DNA of 41,479 bases, taken from the NCBI GenBank assembly GCA_938008415.1, contig CALLKI010000045.1, positions 1 to 41,479 on the forward strand, read 5' to 3'. The notes below the pieces were generated by a model. That model saw nothing but the letters and a program-made list of their open reading frames with translations. It had not been told where the DNA came from and did not search any database. Shown here piece after piece: positions 1 to 8,551 of the stretch. Position 1 is the stretch's first letter; every line of letters starts with the position of its first letter. Both the position numbers and the translations under genes were made by a program. This stretch comes from an uncultured Luteimonas sp. Its GTDB lineage: Bacteria; Pseudomonadota; Gammaproteobacteria; Xanthomonadales; Xanthomonadaceae.

Positions 1-785
1 TGGCGGGCCATGCCGCCGTAGGTGTCGACGATGATCTTGCGGCCGGTCAGGCCGCAGTCGCCCACCGGGCCGCCGATCACGAAGATGCCGGTCGGGTTGA
101 TGTGCATCTTCTTCTTCGGCAGCGTCTCCAGCCACTTCTTCGGCAGCACCGGCTTGAGGATGTGCTCGTACACGCCCTCGACGATGTCCTTGTGCCGGAT
201 GCCCGGGTCGTGCTGGGTGGACAGCACCACCGCGTCCAGGCCCGCCACCCGGCCATCCTCGTAGCGCAGGGTGACCTGGCTCTTGGCGTCCGGGCGCAGC
301 CACGACAGCGGCGAGTTCTTCTTCTTGCGGACCTTGGCCTGCTGCTCGACCAGGCGGTGCGCGTAGTAGATCGGCGCGGGCATGAATTCCGGCGCCTCGT
401 TGCAGGCGAAGCCGAACATCAGGCCCTGGTCACCGGCGCCCTGTTCCTCGGGCTTCCTGCGGTCCACGCCCGCGGCGATGTCCGGCGACTGCTTGCCGAG
501 CATGTTGATGATGGCGCAGGTGTGGCCGTCGAAGCCGACGTCGGAGTTGTCGTAGCCGATCTGGTTGATGATGCGGCGGGCCAGCTCCTCGATGTCCACC
601 CACGCGGTGGTGGTCACCTCGCCGGCGACGATGGCCGCACCGGTCTTGACCAGGGTCTCGCACGCCACGCGGGCGCGCTTGTCCTGCGCCAGGATGGCGT
701 CCAGCACGGCGTCGGAGATCTGGTCGGCGATCTTGTCCGGGTGGCCCTCGGACACCGACTCGGAGGTGAAGAGGTAGCTGGACAT
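1..785 (-). CDS. metK: S-adenosylmethionine synthetase, N-terminal two thirds (partial)
   Basis: Makes S-adenosylmethionine from methionine and ATP in the cytoplasm. The reverse-strand translation begins MSSYLFTSESVSEGHPDKIA, the hallmark MetK N-terminus that contains the HPDK methionine/ATP-binding motif. It goes on through GHTCAIINMLGKQSPDIA, the GAGDQGLMFGFA hexapeptide region, and a stretch around HINPTGIFVIGGPVGD that binds ATP and metal. The frame stays open to the window edge, so about 261 of the usual roughly 400 codons are present. The start is the ATG whose complement lies at 783-785, with a purine-rich AGGGA a few bases upstream. No SAM- or SAH-type riboswitch could be made out in the 145 bases upstream. 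Identity is very secure; only the 3' end is missing. Confidence 0.97.
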   Translation of the reverse strand, partial: MSSYLFTSESVSEGHPDKIADQISDAVLDAILAQDKRARVACETLVKTGAAIVAGEVTTTAWVDIEELARRIINQIGYDNSDVGFDGHTCAIINMLGKQSPDIAAGVDRRKPEEQGAGDQGLMFGFACNEAPEFMPAPIYYAHRLVEQQAKVRKKKNSPLSWLRPDAKSQVTLRYEDGRVAGLDAVVLSTQHDPGIRHKDIVEGVYEHILKPVLPKKWLETLPKKKMHINPTGIFVIGGPVGDCGLTGRKIIVDTYGGMAR

Positions 786-930
786 CGGCTATATCCCTGT
801 ATTCGGATGAAAAGATGGCGGCGAATGATACATGGCCGCGGCCCGGGGCGCATCCTGCAGGGCCGGGCGTTGCCCCGCTGTTAAGCCGCCCGACGCCCGC
901 CCGTCGCGGGCGCCCGCCTAGAATCCGGGC

Positions 931-1962
931 ATGGATTCGCTGACCCAGATCCTCCTCGGCGCCTCGGTCGCCGCGGCGGTCGCGCCGGCGCGCCACCGCC
1001 GGGCGGCGGTGCTCGCCGGCGCCACACTCGGCACGCTGCCGGACCTCGATACCCTGCCGGTCGCGCTGCTGACCGACGACCCGGTGGCACGGATGACGCT
1101 GCACCGGAGTTTCAGCCATTCCCTGTTCGTGCTGCCGCTGCTGGGCTGGCTGCTGTGGTGGCTGTTCCGCCGCTTCGGGCGCGGGCGCGTGGCGGAGGCG
1201 CCGGCGCAATGGTTTCTGGCGATCCAGCTGGCGCTGGTCACGCATCCGCTGCTCGATGCGTTTACGGTGTACGGCACGCAGCTGTGGTGGCCGTTGCCGG
1301 TGCATCCGGTGATGTGGTCGAGCGTGTTCATCATCGACCCGCTGTACACGGTGTGGCTGCTGGCCGGGTGCCTCGTGGCGTGGCGGGCGCGTGAACGGCC
1401 AATTGCGCGGCACGCGCTGGTCGCGGGCCTGGCGTTGAGCACCGCCTACCTCGGCTGGTCGCTGGTGGCCAAGGCCATGGTCGAGCGCGAGGCGGAACGG
1501 TCGCTCGCCGTGATCGGGCTGCAGGACGCGCCGCGGTTCTCGGTGCCGATGCCGTTCAACACCCTGCTGTGGCGGGTGGTGGCGATGACCCCGGACGGTT
1601 TCGTCGAAGGCGATTATTCGCTGGTGGCGGATGAGGGACCGATCGCGTTCCGGCGCTACCGGTCGGACGTGGAGGCGCTTGCGCAGGCGGCGGACCTGCC
1701 CGCGGTGCGGCGCCTCGCATGGTTCAACCGCGGCTTCATGAAGGCTGCCGAACGCGACGGCCGGCTGGTGCTCAGCGACCTGCGCATGGGGGCCGAGCCC
1801 GATTACAGCTTCAACTTCGCCGTGGCCGAACGCGACGGCGGCCGCTGGCGGGCGATCCCGCCCGAGCAGATGGCCTGGCCGTGGCAGGCGCGCCGGCGCC
1901 TGGCGCAGATGTGGCGCCGGATCTGGGATGCGGATGCGGGGGAGCAGGCGGGGATGCCGTAG
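931..1962 (+). CDS. YdjM/DUF457-family membrane-bound metal-dependent hydrolase
   Basis: A 343-residue inner-membrane protein that starts MDSLTQILLGASVAAA, typical of the YdjM/DUF457 family (predicted metal-dependent hydrolases). Family marks seen are an early acidic/His cluster (GTLPDLDTLP, then MTLHRSFSHSL at about residues 55-65) and further His residues near residues 104 and 119. Hydrophobic segments lie at about 68-87, 92-112, 130-152 and 160-180. The C-terminal half (about 200-343) is soluble and Trp/Arg-rich, as in longer members of the family. It is divergent from metK and convergent with the kinase gene, so it is probably transcribed alone. The biochemical activity of the family is not well established; some members have been linked to envelope or DNA-damage responses, so no substrate is proposed. 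Confidence 0.85.
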   Translation: MDSLTQILLGASVAAAVAPARHRRAAVLAGATLGTLPDLDTLPVALLTDDPVARMTLHRSFSHSLFVLPLLGWLLWWLFRRFGRGRVAEAPAQWFLAIQLALVTHPLLDAFTVYGTQLWWPLPVHPVMWSSVFIIDPLYTVWLLAGCLVAWRARERPIARHALVAGLALSTAYLGWSLVAKAMVEREAERSLAVIGLQDAPRFSVPMPFNTLLWRVVAMTPDGFVEGDYSLVADEGPIAFRRYRSDVEALAQAADLPAVRRLAWFNRGFMKAAERDGRLVLSDLRMGAEPDYSFNFAVAERDGGRWRAIPPEQMAWPWQARRRLAQMWRRIWDADAGEQAGMP

Positions 1963-1980
1963 CCCCGTGCCACGGTGGCC

Positions 1981-4900
1981 TCAGTCGGTGGCCGCGGCGT
2001 GGTCGCGGCCCAGTTCCAGGGTGGCGGCGTAGATCATCGGGCCGCTGGTGAAGTATTCCGAGGCCTCGAAGGCGATACCGGTGACGTCGCGCTCCGGGTG
2101 CGGGTTGGCCAGCCGCGGCGCGTACAGTTCCCCCAGGTATCCATCGGTCGACCTGGACACCCATGCGAGGCGCGAGTCGCGGGCATCGTCGGGCCGCTCT
2201 CCGGAAATCCAGACGTCGCGCTGGTGCCAGATCGGGATGCGTGCCCGGCTTCCGTCCGCATACTGGAGGACGAGGTACGCGTAGGTTTCACCCAGGTTCC
2301 CGGGCATGGAGCAGCAGGCGGCCAGCAGCACGTGCACGGCGTCGAACCGCGGGCGCGGCGGCGGCACCATCGCGGAAGCGGGCGGTGCCCCCCCTTGCGC
2401 GGCCGGGGCGCCGGGCACGCTGAGGAACACCACGCCGCCGATGTCGAAGTCCACGCCGAGCAGGCGCTGGCGCCCGATGGGCACCGCCGTGAAGATTTCG
2501 GGCAGTGCGATGCTGTCGAGAGGCCGGTTGTAGGCCGGCGCCAGGTCGACGGTCACCAGGCGCGGGTCGGCGGGCGCAGGCGGCTGTCGCTGCCCGGCAG
2601 CGTCCGTCGGCGTGGCAACCACGGGGTCCGGGGTGGGCGGCGGATCGTCCGCCGTGACGGTTGCGGCGGCGCCCGTGACGGGCAGCGGCCACCAGACCCA
2701 GCGGCCGGCTTCGGAGCGCGCGAGCAGGGCACTGGCATCGTCGGCGAAGACGAGTTGCGCCACATGGTCGTCCAACGGCAGACGCGGCGCGGGAAGCACG
2801 GCCGCCCACTCGCCACCATCGCGGTCGCCGACCAGGATGCCGTTCCCGGTGTCGACGGCGAGCCAGCGTCCGTCCGCGCTCGACGCGGTCGCGGTCATCA
2901 GCTGGCCTGCCGGGAACGGGAATGCCGTGTCGCCGTCGGAATCCACCCAGTGCATGAGGCGGGAGAACTGTCCCCGGAGCAACAGCCCGGGCTTGCCGCC
3001 GGCGACCAGGAGGTGGCTGTATCCCGGCTCCAGTTCCCGGTCGTGCAGGACGCGCCCGCCGATGGCGTCGAGGGTGACCAGCCGTGGACGCGTCCCGTCC
3101 TGTGTCGCGTCGATGGAAACGACGAGCGTCCGCCCGTCGTCGCCGATCGCGGCATCGGCGATGACGAGGTCGTTGGCATCGGCAACCGGGCGCAGTTCGG
3201 GACCCAGGGGGCGCAGCGACGCGGCATCGAGGACTTGGACCGTGTGCTTTCGCCAGTGGACGAGCAGCCGGCCGTCGCGGCTGAAGCGGAGCCCGGGCCA
3301 GGGGTCCGGCAGCGGCACGCCCCGGGCCAGCGCACGGCCGCTCTGCAGGTCGAAGACCGAGGCGGATGCGTGCGTGCGGTCCTGCTGCCGCACGAGGGTA
3401 TGGACGAACAGCAGGCCGCGGGCGGGCAGCACCCGCTGCGGCGTGTCGTCGAATTCGATCGGCGGATACAGCAGCCGCCCGGCGTGCCAGTCGAACACGC
3501 GCAGTTCGCGCCCGCTCACCGTCACCAGCAACCTGCCGCCGGGCGCGAAGGCGGCGAAGGACACCGGCTGCGGATGGGACAGGACCGGGGACGCGGCCTG
3601 CCCGTCGCGGACCGAGACCACGCGGACCTGGCGGCCTTCCGCCACGATCACGTGTCTGCCGTCGAAGTACGGTTCTTCCGCAGCGATTGCGGGCGCGCGG
3701 CCCGGGGACAGCGGGGGATTGCGCCAGCGCCACAGGCGCAGTTCACCGTCGCGCGAGAGGACGGCGATGAGGTTGGCGGAAGGCGCATAGGAACCCGCAT
3801 TGCGCGGCAGCGCATTGCCGGGCAGGAGCTGGGGGACCACGGTGCGGGCGGCGGAGATCCGGTCGCGCAGGTCACCGCCGGGTCCTTCCGGCAGGCGCCA
3901 GAGCACGGTGTCGTCCGGGGCGAACGCGATCACGCTGCCATCCACGGCATCGGCCTCCAGGCGCGTGGCGGAAATGGCGCGCCCGAGGGGAAGCGGGCCA
4001 CCATGGCCGCTGGCGGCATCCCAGATGTGGATGCGCCCCGTGGCGGCGGCCAGCAGCCAGCGTCCGTCACGGCTGAACGCCATGGTCTCGACGGCGCCGG
4101 AGGGTGCCGGCCTGACCTCGCGGATTTCCAGGCGCACGGTGTCGACCAGGCGTACGCTCCCGTCGGCGTGGCCGAGCGCGAGCAGCCCGCCGTCCGGCTG
4201 CGCCACCCAGAAGGTGGGTGCTTCGGCGGGATCGAACACGCGCTCCAGGCGGGTGGCCAGCGTGGCACTGTCCATCAGCTCGAGGTGGCGCTCGAAGCAG
4301 CGGGCGACGAACCGGCCGCCGTCGCCGATGATCCAGCTGCCGCCGATGTGGGGCATGCGCCGCGGCGGCGTCAATGGCCGCCATCCGTCCACGTCGAACA
4401 ACCGCGCTGTGCCATCCCTCTCCCGCAGCACGGCCCGGCGGCCGGTGGCATCGAAGGTGGCGTCGAGGAAATCCGGGGAGGGGTCGTCCGGCATGAGCAT
4501 GCGGCCGTCGCCGGCGTCGAGCAGCATCTGGTTGCGTCCGTGCGGGGCCAGGACTCCAACAGGTTCGAGCGGCGCCGCCACCAGGCGTGAACCGTCGGCG
4601 CTGAACCGGATCCGTGTGGGGGGCAGGGGCGACGACGTGAAACGTGTAGGGCCCCCGGTCTGCGTCTGCCACAACAGGCGTCCGTCGCGCACCGAGTACA
4701 GGCGCACGACCTCGTCGAGGTCGATCGTGGCGACGCGTTGGCCCGCGCGGTCGATGTCCAGTGCGCGGCCGATGGCGCCGGTGGAGATGCTCTTGACCAG
4801 CACCGCGCCGCTGCCGCGCAGGGTCCCCAGGCGCATGCGCTCGAGCGCGGCGCCGGCTTCGTCGCGGTGGGCCTCGCGTTCGCGGAGGTTCTGTTCCAGC

Positions 4901-6087
4901 AGCGGCAGGGCTTCGGCATGCCGGCCTTCGCCCACCAGGCGCCAGGCCGCGTCGCCGCGCGTGCGCCAGGTCTGCTCGCGCGCGGCGGCCGCGCCCGCTT
5001 CCGCGCGTTCCCACTGGACCAGGGCGACGCCCAGGCCGAGCACGAGCGCCAGCACCGCGAGCAGGATCGCGCCGCCCAGCTTCGGTTCCCGCCGGAACCA
5101 GCGCCAGAGCCGCTGCATTGCATTGAGGGGACGGACGCTGACCTCGCGTCCCTCGAGGAAGCGCCCGAGGTCCTCGGCCAGCGCGTGCGCGTCCCGGTAG
5201 CGGTCGGCCGGGTCGCGGGCCAGGCATTTGAGGCAGATCGCCTCCAGGTCGGCTGGCAGGTCCGGCCGGTACCGGCGCGGCCTGCGCAGGCGGCCGTCGC
5301 GCGCGAGGACCAGGGTCTGCATGGGCGATGGCGCGTGGAAAGGCGGCACGCCGGTCAGCAGCTCGTACAGGACGGCGCCCAGGCCGTAGATGTCGGTGGC
5401 GACACCGAGCGGGTGCGAACCGGGGGTGATCTGTTCGGGCGCCATGTAGCTCGGCGTGCCGGAGACTTCGTCCGGGTCGTCGGCCGGGGGAACGTCGATG
5501 CGCCTGGCCAGCCCGAAGTCGGCGATGAGGGGCTCGCCGTTGCTGTCGGTCAGCACGTTGCCCGGCTTGAGGTCGAGGTGCAGCACGCCCAGCCGGTGCG
5601 CGTAGTGCAATGCCTCGGCGATGGTGCGCACCAGCCGTGCGGCGGCGCGCGGCGCCATCGGGCCGTCGCGCGCCAGCAGGGTGGCCAGGCTCGGGCCATC
5701 CACGAGCGCCATCGAGTAGTACTCGATGCCATCCTGGCTGTCGATCTCGTGGATCGAGACGATGTTGGGATGCTGCAGGCGGGCCGCCGCGCGGGCCTCG
5801 CGCCGGAAGCGCTCGGCGTACTCCCCATGCGGCCATGGCCCTGTGGAGAGCAGCTTGACCGCGACTTCGCGATCGAGGCTGCGCTGGCGCGCGCGGTAGA
5901 CCACGCCCATGCCGCCCGCGCCCAGACGTTCGAGCAGCTCGTAATCGCCGAAATCACGCTGCTCCGGGTCGGTCAGGTCCAGTTCCAGTGTTTCCGGCGT
6001 AAGGAAGGCGACGTGGAAATGGCCGCCGGCCGGAGGCCGGGACCCGGCGCCGGGCAGGGGATCGTGTCCGCCGGTGGTCTTCGTCAT
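1981..6087 (-). CDS. Membrane Ser/Thr protein kinase with WD40-like sensor region and C-terminal planctomycete-type domain
   Basis: A Hanks-type kinase of 1368 residues. The kinase domain (about 47-315) has the glycine loop LGAGGMGVVYRA, the ATP-binding lysine in VAVK (K78), the catalytic loop HLDLKPGN (170-177, D172), DFG (190-192) and the activation-segment motif GTPSYMAPEQ. HLD replaces the usual HRD, so it is a non-RD kinase. A transmembrane helix lies at about 338-357, followed by a short helical region. Then come roughly 700 residues of degenerate WD40/beta-propeller-like repeats (recurring FSRDGRWL and DAASG motifs). A final domain from about 1150 contains a GVDFDIGGVVFLS segment similar to the last domain of many planctomycete kinases. 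The kinase faces the cytoplasm and the repeats should be periplasmic. It lies 75 bases downstream of an ECF sigma gene on the same strand, so the two probably form an operon and a signalling pair. The kinase call is secure; the sensor role is inferred. Confidence 0.93.
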   Translation of the reverse strand: MTKTTGGHDPLPGAGSRPPAGGHFHVAFLTPETLELDLTDPEQRDFGDYELLERLGAGGMGVVYRARQRSLDREVAVKLLSTGPWPHGEYAERFRREARAAARLQHPNIVSIHEIDSQDGIEYYSMALVDGPSLATLLARDGPMAPRAAARLVRTIAEALHYAHRLGVLHLDLKPGNVLTDSNGEPLIADFGLARRIDVPPADDPDEVSGTPSYMAPEQITPGSHPLGVATDIYGLGAVLYELLTGVPPFHAPSPMQTLVLARDGRLRRPRRYRPDLPADLEAICLKCLARDPADRYRDAHALAEDLGRFLEGREVSVRPLNAMQRLWRWFRREPKLGGAILLAVLALVLGLGVALVQWERAEAGAAAAREQTWRTRGDAAWRLVGEGRHAEALPLLEQNLREREAHRDEAGAALERMRLGTLRGSGAVLVKSISTGAIGRALDIDRAGQRVATIDLDEVVRLYSVRDGRLLWQTQTGGPTRFTSSPLPPTRIRFSADGSRLVAAPLEPVGVLAPHGRNQMLLDAGDGRMLMPDDPSPDFLDATFDATGRRAVLRERDGTARLFDVDGWRPLTPPRRMPHIGGSWIIGDGGRFVARCFERHLELMDSATLATRLERVFDPAEAPTFWVAQPDGGLLALGHADGSVRLVDTVRLEIREVRPAPSGAVETMAFSRDGRWLLAAATGRIHIWDAASGHGGPLPLGRAISATRLEADAVDGSVIAFAPDDTVLWRLPEGPGGDLRDRISAARTVVPQLLPGNALPRNAGSYAPSANLIAVLSRDGELRLWRWRNPPLSPGRAPAIAAEEPYFDGRHVIVAEGRQVRVVSVRDGQAASPVLSHPQPVSFAAFAPGGRLLVTVSGRELRVFDWHAGRLLYPPIEFDDTPQRVLPARGLLFVHTLVRQQDRTHASASVFDLQSGRALARGVPLPDPWPGLRFSRDGRLLVHWRKHTVQVLDAASLRPLGPELRPVADANDLVIADAAIGDDGRTLVVSIDATQDGTRPRLVTLDAIGGRVLHDRELEPGYSHLLVAGGKPGLLLRGQFSRLMHWVDSDGDTAFPFPAGQLMTATASSADGRWLAVDTGNGILVGDRDGGEWAAVLPAPRLPLDDHVAQLVFADDASALLARSEAGRWVWWPLPVTGAAATVTADDPPPTPDPVVATPTDAAGQRQPPAPADPRLVTVDLAPAYNRPLDSIALPEIFTAVPIGRQRLLGVDFDIGGVVFLSVPGAPAAQGGAPPASAMVPPPRPRFDAVHVLLAACCSMPGNLGETYAYLVLQYADGSRARIPIWHQRDVWISGERPDDARDSRLAWVSRSTDGYLGELYAPRLANPHPERDVTGIAFEASEYFTSGPMIYAATLELGRDHAAATD

Positions 6088-6162
6088 TGCGCGGCTTCCG
6101 CGTCCTGTTCGGGTGGCGTCCGTCCGGAGGGGGAGGGAGGCCGCGTCGCCATCTTGCCCGGC

Positions 6163-6873
6163 TCAGGCGGGAATGGCGCTTGCCTGTCGGCCGGCCAGGG
6201 TCCTGCCCAGGATTTCCATTTCCGTCTCGAGCGCGACCGGGGTGTCCACGGTTTCCTTCAGCTCGGCCTTGACCAGTTCCCGCAGGCGGTTGCGCAGGCG
6301 GTGGATGGTGACGGCCAGGGTGTTGCGCCGCAGCCCGAGCCGCTCCGACAGTCCGGCGTAGTCGCTGGGGTCGGGGGCTTCCAGCAGGAACGGCTCCAGA
6401 TGCATGAAGAGTTCCGCCTTCCCCGCGCGCGCCGCCTCCTCGCGCAGCCGTTCCACCGCGCGCGAGACCACGGTCAGGGCATAGTCCCGTTCGAAGGCCT
6501 CGTCGGGCGAGGGCGCGGCCTCGTCCACCCGGTCGAAGTCGGGATCCATGGAGACGGTCGCGGAACCGCCGCCGCGGCGCGATGCGTTGGCGCGCTCGCG
6601 CTCGTTGGCCATGAAATGCTTGAGCGAAGTGAGCAGGAAGGCGCGGAAGCGTCCGCGCCCGGGGTCGGCCGCCGCGTGCAGCCGGCGCCTGAGCAGCTGT
6701 TCGAAGAAGGACTGCGCCATGTCCTCCGCGTCGCCTGGCGCGAGTCCGTGGGCGCGCAGGTAGGCCACCACCGGGGAGCGGTAGGCACGGCACAGGGCCT
6801 CCAGGGCCAGCCGCCCGTTCTCGGAACATTGCCTGGTCTCGAGGACCAGGCTCCAGCGGGTGGTCTGGAACAT
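6163..6873 (-). CDS. ECF-type sigma factor of the kinase-associated (planctomycete-like) kind
   Basis: About 236 residues from the chosen start MFQTTRWSLVL; a longer open frame begins at 6960 but its extra N-terminus is proline-rich and unlike the family. The TTRWSLV opening, the region-2 block GDAEDMAQSFFEQLL, then GRFRAFLLTSLKHFMANERERA and a following RRGGG are hallmarks of sigma factors that neighbour Ser/Thr kinases, known best from Planctomycetes. Region 4 is at the C-terminal side (YAGLSERLGLRRNTLAVTIH, a helix-turn-helix). No anti-sigma gene lies next to it; instead the next gene downstream is the transmembrane kinase. By analogy with ECF43-type systems, where kinase phosphorylation switches the sigma factor on, it could be controlled by phosphorylation, but this protein keeps the acidic DAED motif, so the mechanism may differ. 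The sigma call is secure; the control is inferred. Confidence 0.9.
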   Translation of the reverse strand: MFQTTRWSLVLETRQCSENGRLALEALCRAYRSPVVAYLRAHGLAPGDAEDMAQSFFEQLLRRRLHAAADPGRGRFRAFLLTSLKHFMANERERANASRRGGGSATVSMDPDFDRVDEAAPSPDEAFERDYALTVVSRAVERLREEAARAGKAELFMHLEPFLLEAPDPSDYAGLSERLGLRRNTLAVTIHRLRNRLRELVKAELKETVDTPVALETEMEILGRTLAGRQASAIPA

Positions 6874-6953
6874 GACCTGACTCCCGAGCCTGGATTGAGG
6901 ATACGCGACGTGGGCGCGGACGGGGACACCAGGTGGAGGAGGCGGGAGAAAGT

Positions 6954-6992
6954 CCGGCACCCGCCGGAGAGAGAGAAAGCCACGGGTGCCGG
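6954..6992 (-). terminator. Probable intrinsic terminator after the small exported protein gene
   Basis: A perfect 10-base inverted repeat (CCGGCACCCG at 6954-6963, CGGGTGCCGG at 6983-6992) separated by a 19-base pyrimidine-rich loop (reading the minus strand). On that strand it is followed by ACTTTCTC. It sits 28 bases past the stop of the 7020-7355 gene and upstream of the sigma factor start, so it may separate the two transcription units or attenuate read-through. The T-run is weak, so efficiency is uncertain. Confidence 0.5.
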
Positions 6993-7019
6993 AAGGAAGT
7001 TCCCGTCCGCGCCGGTCGT

Positions 7020-7355
7020 TCAGTCGTTGCTGGCGACGCAGGCCAGGGCGCTGGCCGGGTCCTGCGGCTTCAGGTTCAGTACCACCGTCCGGCCCGAGGT
7101 CAGGTTCCGCAGGTTCCGGTAGTTATCCCAGCCGATGGCGGCCGTCAGCTTGCGCTCGGCACGCTTGAAGCGGCCGGGGAAGAGGCGGTCCCGGTAGGTG
7201 TGGCCGCGGAGGACCATGCGGACCTCGTCTTCGCTCATGTTGGCGTAGCTGGCCAGGGCGCGGATGGTGGCCTGGTCTTCGGTCGCGGAAGCGGGGAACG
7301 CGGACAGGGAGGCGAAAGCGATGGCGACGCTGGCGATGGCGATGCGGATGTTCAT
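7020..7355 (-). CDS. Small exported protein of unknown function
   Basis: A 111-residue protein with a clear Sec signal peptide: MNIR, then a hydrophobic stretch, and a probable signal-peptidase site after FPASA (about residue 24). The mature part is about 87 residues, basic, with an acidic helix (NMSEDEVRMVL) and an RDRLFPGRFKRAERKL stretch, plus one cysteine near the C-terminus. No family is recognised. A good Shine-Dalgarno (AGGAG, plus-strand positions 7364-7368) sits 8 bases from the ATG and is part of a large predicted hairpin in the leader. The gene is upstream of the sigma/kinase pair on the same strand, 146 bases from the sigma start, so a shared role is possible but unproven. Coding is likely because of the signal peptide, RBS and typical codon use. 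Confidence 0.75.
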   Translation of the reverse strand: MNIRIAIASVAIAFASLSAFPASATEDQATIRALASYANMSEDEVRMVLRGHTYRDRLFPGRFKRAERKLTAAIGWDNYRNLRNLTSGRTVVLNLKPQDPASALACVASND

Positions 7356-7365
7356 GGCGGTGTCT

Positions 7366-7417
7366 CCTGTAGGGGGTACTGGGTCGGTTGATCGGTACCG
7401 ACATCCCCCAGTACAGG
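7366..7417 (-). promoter_or_regulatory. Leader hairpin that can cover the Shine-Dalgarno of the small exported protein gene
   Basis: In the leader (minus strand) three nested complementary pairs are seen: CCTGTA/TACAGG (plus-strand 7412-7417 and 7366-7371), GTACTGGG/CCCAGTAC (7407-7414 and 7376-7383) and TCGGT/ACCGA (7397-7401 and 7384-7388). The outer pair includes half of the AGGAG ribosome site at 7364-7368; the outer and middle pairs share three bases (7412-7414), so two alternative registers are possible. Such an arrangement could act as an RNA thermometer or a protein-controlled translational switch. No known riboswitch class is recognised. Confidence 0.5.
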
Positions 7418-7506
7418 AATCGCGGCGCGCGATTACACCGCCCTGGGACGGGTTGGAGGGGCTTGCGGGGCGGTGGGCCGGGTGTGGCGCGGGCGGGGCC
7501 GCCGGG

Positions 7507-8505
7507 TCAGGCCGCGGCCGGCAGCTCCGGGGGCACGCCCGCGGCCAGGGCGTCGAAGTAGTCGCGGGTCAGCCGCAGCTGTTCCTCCGCGGTCTGCGCG
7601 CGGTTGACCACGGCGCGGAAAGCCGCGTTCTCCGGACGGTCCCTGGCGTACCAGCCAAGGTGCTTGCGCGCGATGCGCACACCGGCCTCCTCGCCGTGGA
7701 ACGCGTGCAGCGCGTGCAGGTGGGAGAGCAGGATGTCGCGGACCTCTGCCGGCGATGGCGGCGGGAGCTCCTCGCCGGTGGCGAGGAAGTGCGCGATCTC
7801 GCGGAAGATCCACGGCCGGCCCTGCGCGGCGCGGCCGATCATCACCGCGTCCGCGCCGGTGAGGTCGAGCACGGCCTTCGCCTTGCGCGGCGAGTCGATG
7901 TCGCCATTGGCGATGACCGGGATGCGGAGTTCCGCCTTGACCGCGGCGATGGTGTCGTACTCGGCCTGGCCGGTGTAGTGCTGGTCGCGGGTGCGGCCGT
8001 GGATCGCGAGCGCCGCGATGCCGCTTTCCTGGGCGATGCGCGCGATCGCCGGCGCGTTGCGGTTGGCCGCGTTCCAGCCGGTGCGGATCTTCAGCGTCAC
8101 CGGCACGTCCACCGCCGCCGCCACCGCCTCGAGGATGCGCGCGACCAGCCGCTCGTCCTGCATCAGTGCCGAGCCGGCCCAGGCGTTGCACACCTTCTTG
8201 GCCGGGCAGCCCATGTTGATGTCGATGATCCGCGCGCCCTGGTCGGCGTTGTAACGGGCCGCCTGCGCCATCATCGCCGGGTCGGCGCCCGCGATCTGCA
8301 CGCTCACCGGCTCCGGCTCCCCGGCATGGTCCATGCGCGTGCGCGACTTGCGGGTGTTCCAGAAGCGCGGGTCGCTGGTGGTCATCTCCGACACCGCAAG
8401 CCCGGCGCCCAGCCGCTTGCACAGCAGCCGGAACGGCTTGTCGGTGACGCCCGCCATCGGGGCGAGGATCACCTTCGGTTCGATGGCGTAGGGACCGATG
8501 CGCAT
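7507..8505 (-). CDS. dusB: tRNA-dihydrouridine synthase B
   Basis: FMN-dependent enzyme that reduces specific uridines in tRNA to dihydrouridine. The 332-residue protein starts MRIGPYAIEPKVILAPMAGV; a second ATG three codons upstream (8514) is equally possible. Family marks seen: APMAGVTDKPFR for FMN binding, VQIAGADP, the active-site block INMGCPAKKVCN with the catalytic cysteine, TLKIRTGW, the AIHGRTRDQHYTG segment, and IANGDIDSP followed by DAVMIGRAAQGRPWIF for the FMN phosphate. These match the DusB subgroup. The usual dusB-fis pairing is not present here; instead it is last in a nupC-rbsK-dusB series on the minus strand, about 40 bases after rbsK. A strong call. Confidence 0.95.
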   Translation of the reverse strand: MRIGPYAIEPKVILAPMAGVTDKPFRLLCKRLGAGLAVSEMTTSDPRFWNTRKSRTRMDHAGEPEPVSVQIAGADPAMMAQAARYNADQGARIIDINMGCPAKKVCNAWAGSALMQDERLVARILEAVAAAVDVPVTLKIRTGWNAANRNAPAIARIAQESGIAALAIHGRTRDQHYTGQAEYDTIAAVKAELRIPVIANGDIDSPRKAKAVLDLTGADAVMIGRAAQGRPWIFREIAHFLATGEELPPPSPAEVRDILLSHLHALHAFHGEEAGVRIARKHLGWYARDRPENAAFRAVVNRAQTAEEQLRLTRDYFDALAAGVPPELPAAA

Positions 8506-8551
8506 GGCGCGCATTGTAGGCGCTGGCGCGGGCGGGCTGCCCGGAACCGGC

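Noticed and set aside
786..930. A possible SAM or SAH riboswitch in front of metK
   Set aside because: The 145 bases contain GC-rich complementary patches but none of the known core motifs could be matched.
1975..4590. A long plus-strand open frame (about 870 codons) opposite the kinase gene
   Set aside because: It mirrors the kinase coding strand, has no recognisable domain and consists of Arg/Gly/Ala-rich sequence, as expected from antisense reading of GC-rich DNA. The same holds for long frames opposite sigma/kinase (4738-7122), nupC-rbsK (8657-10861), fadE (28075-30423) and the GMC gene (24292-25881).
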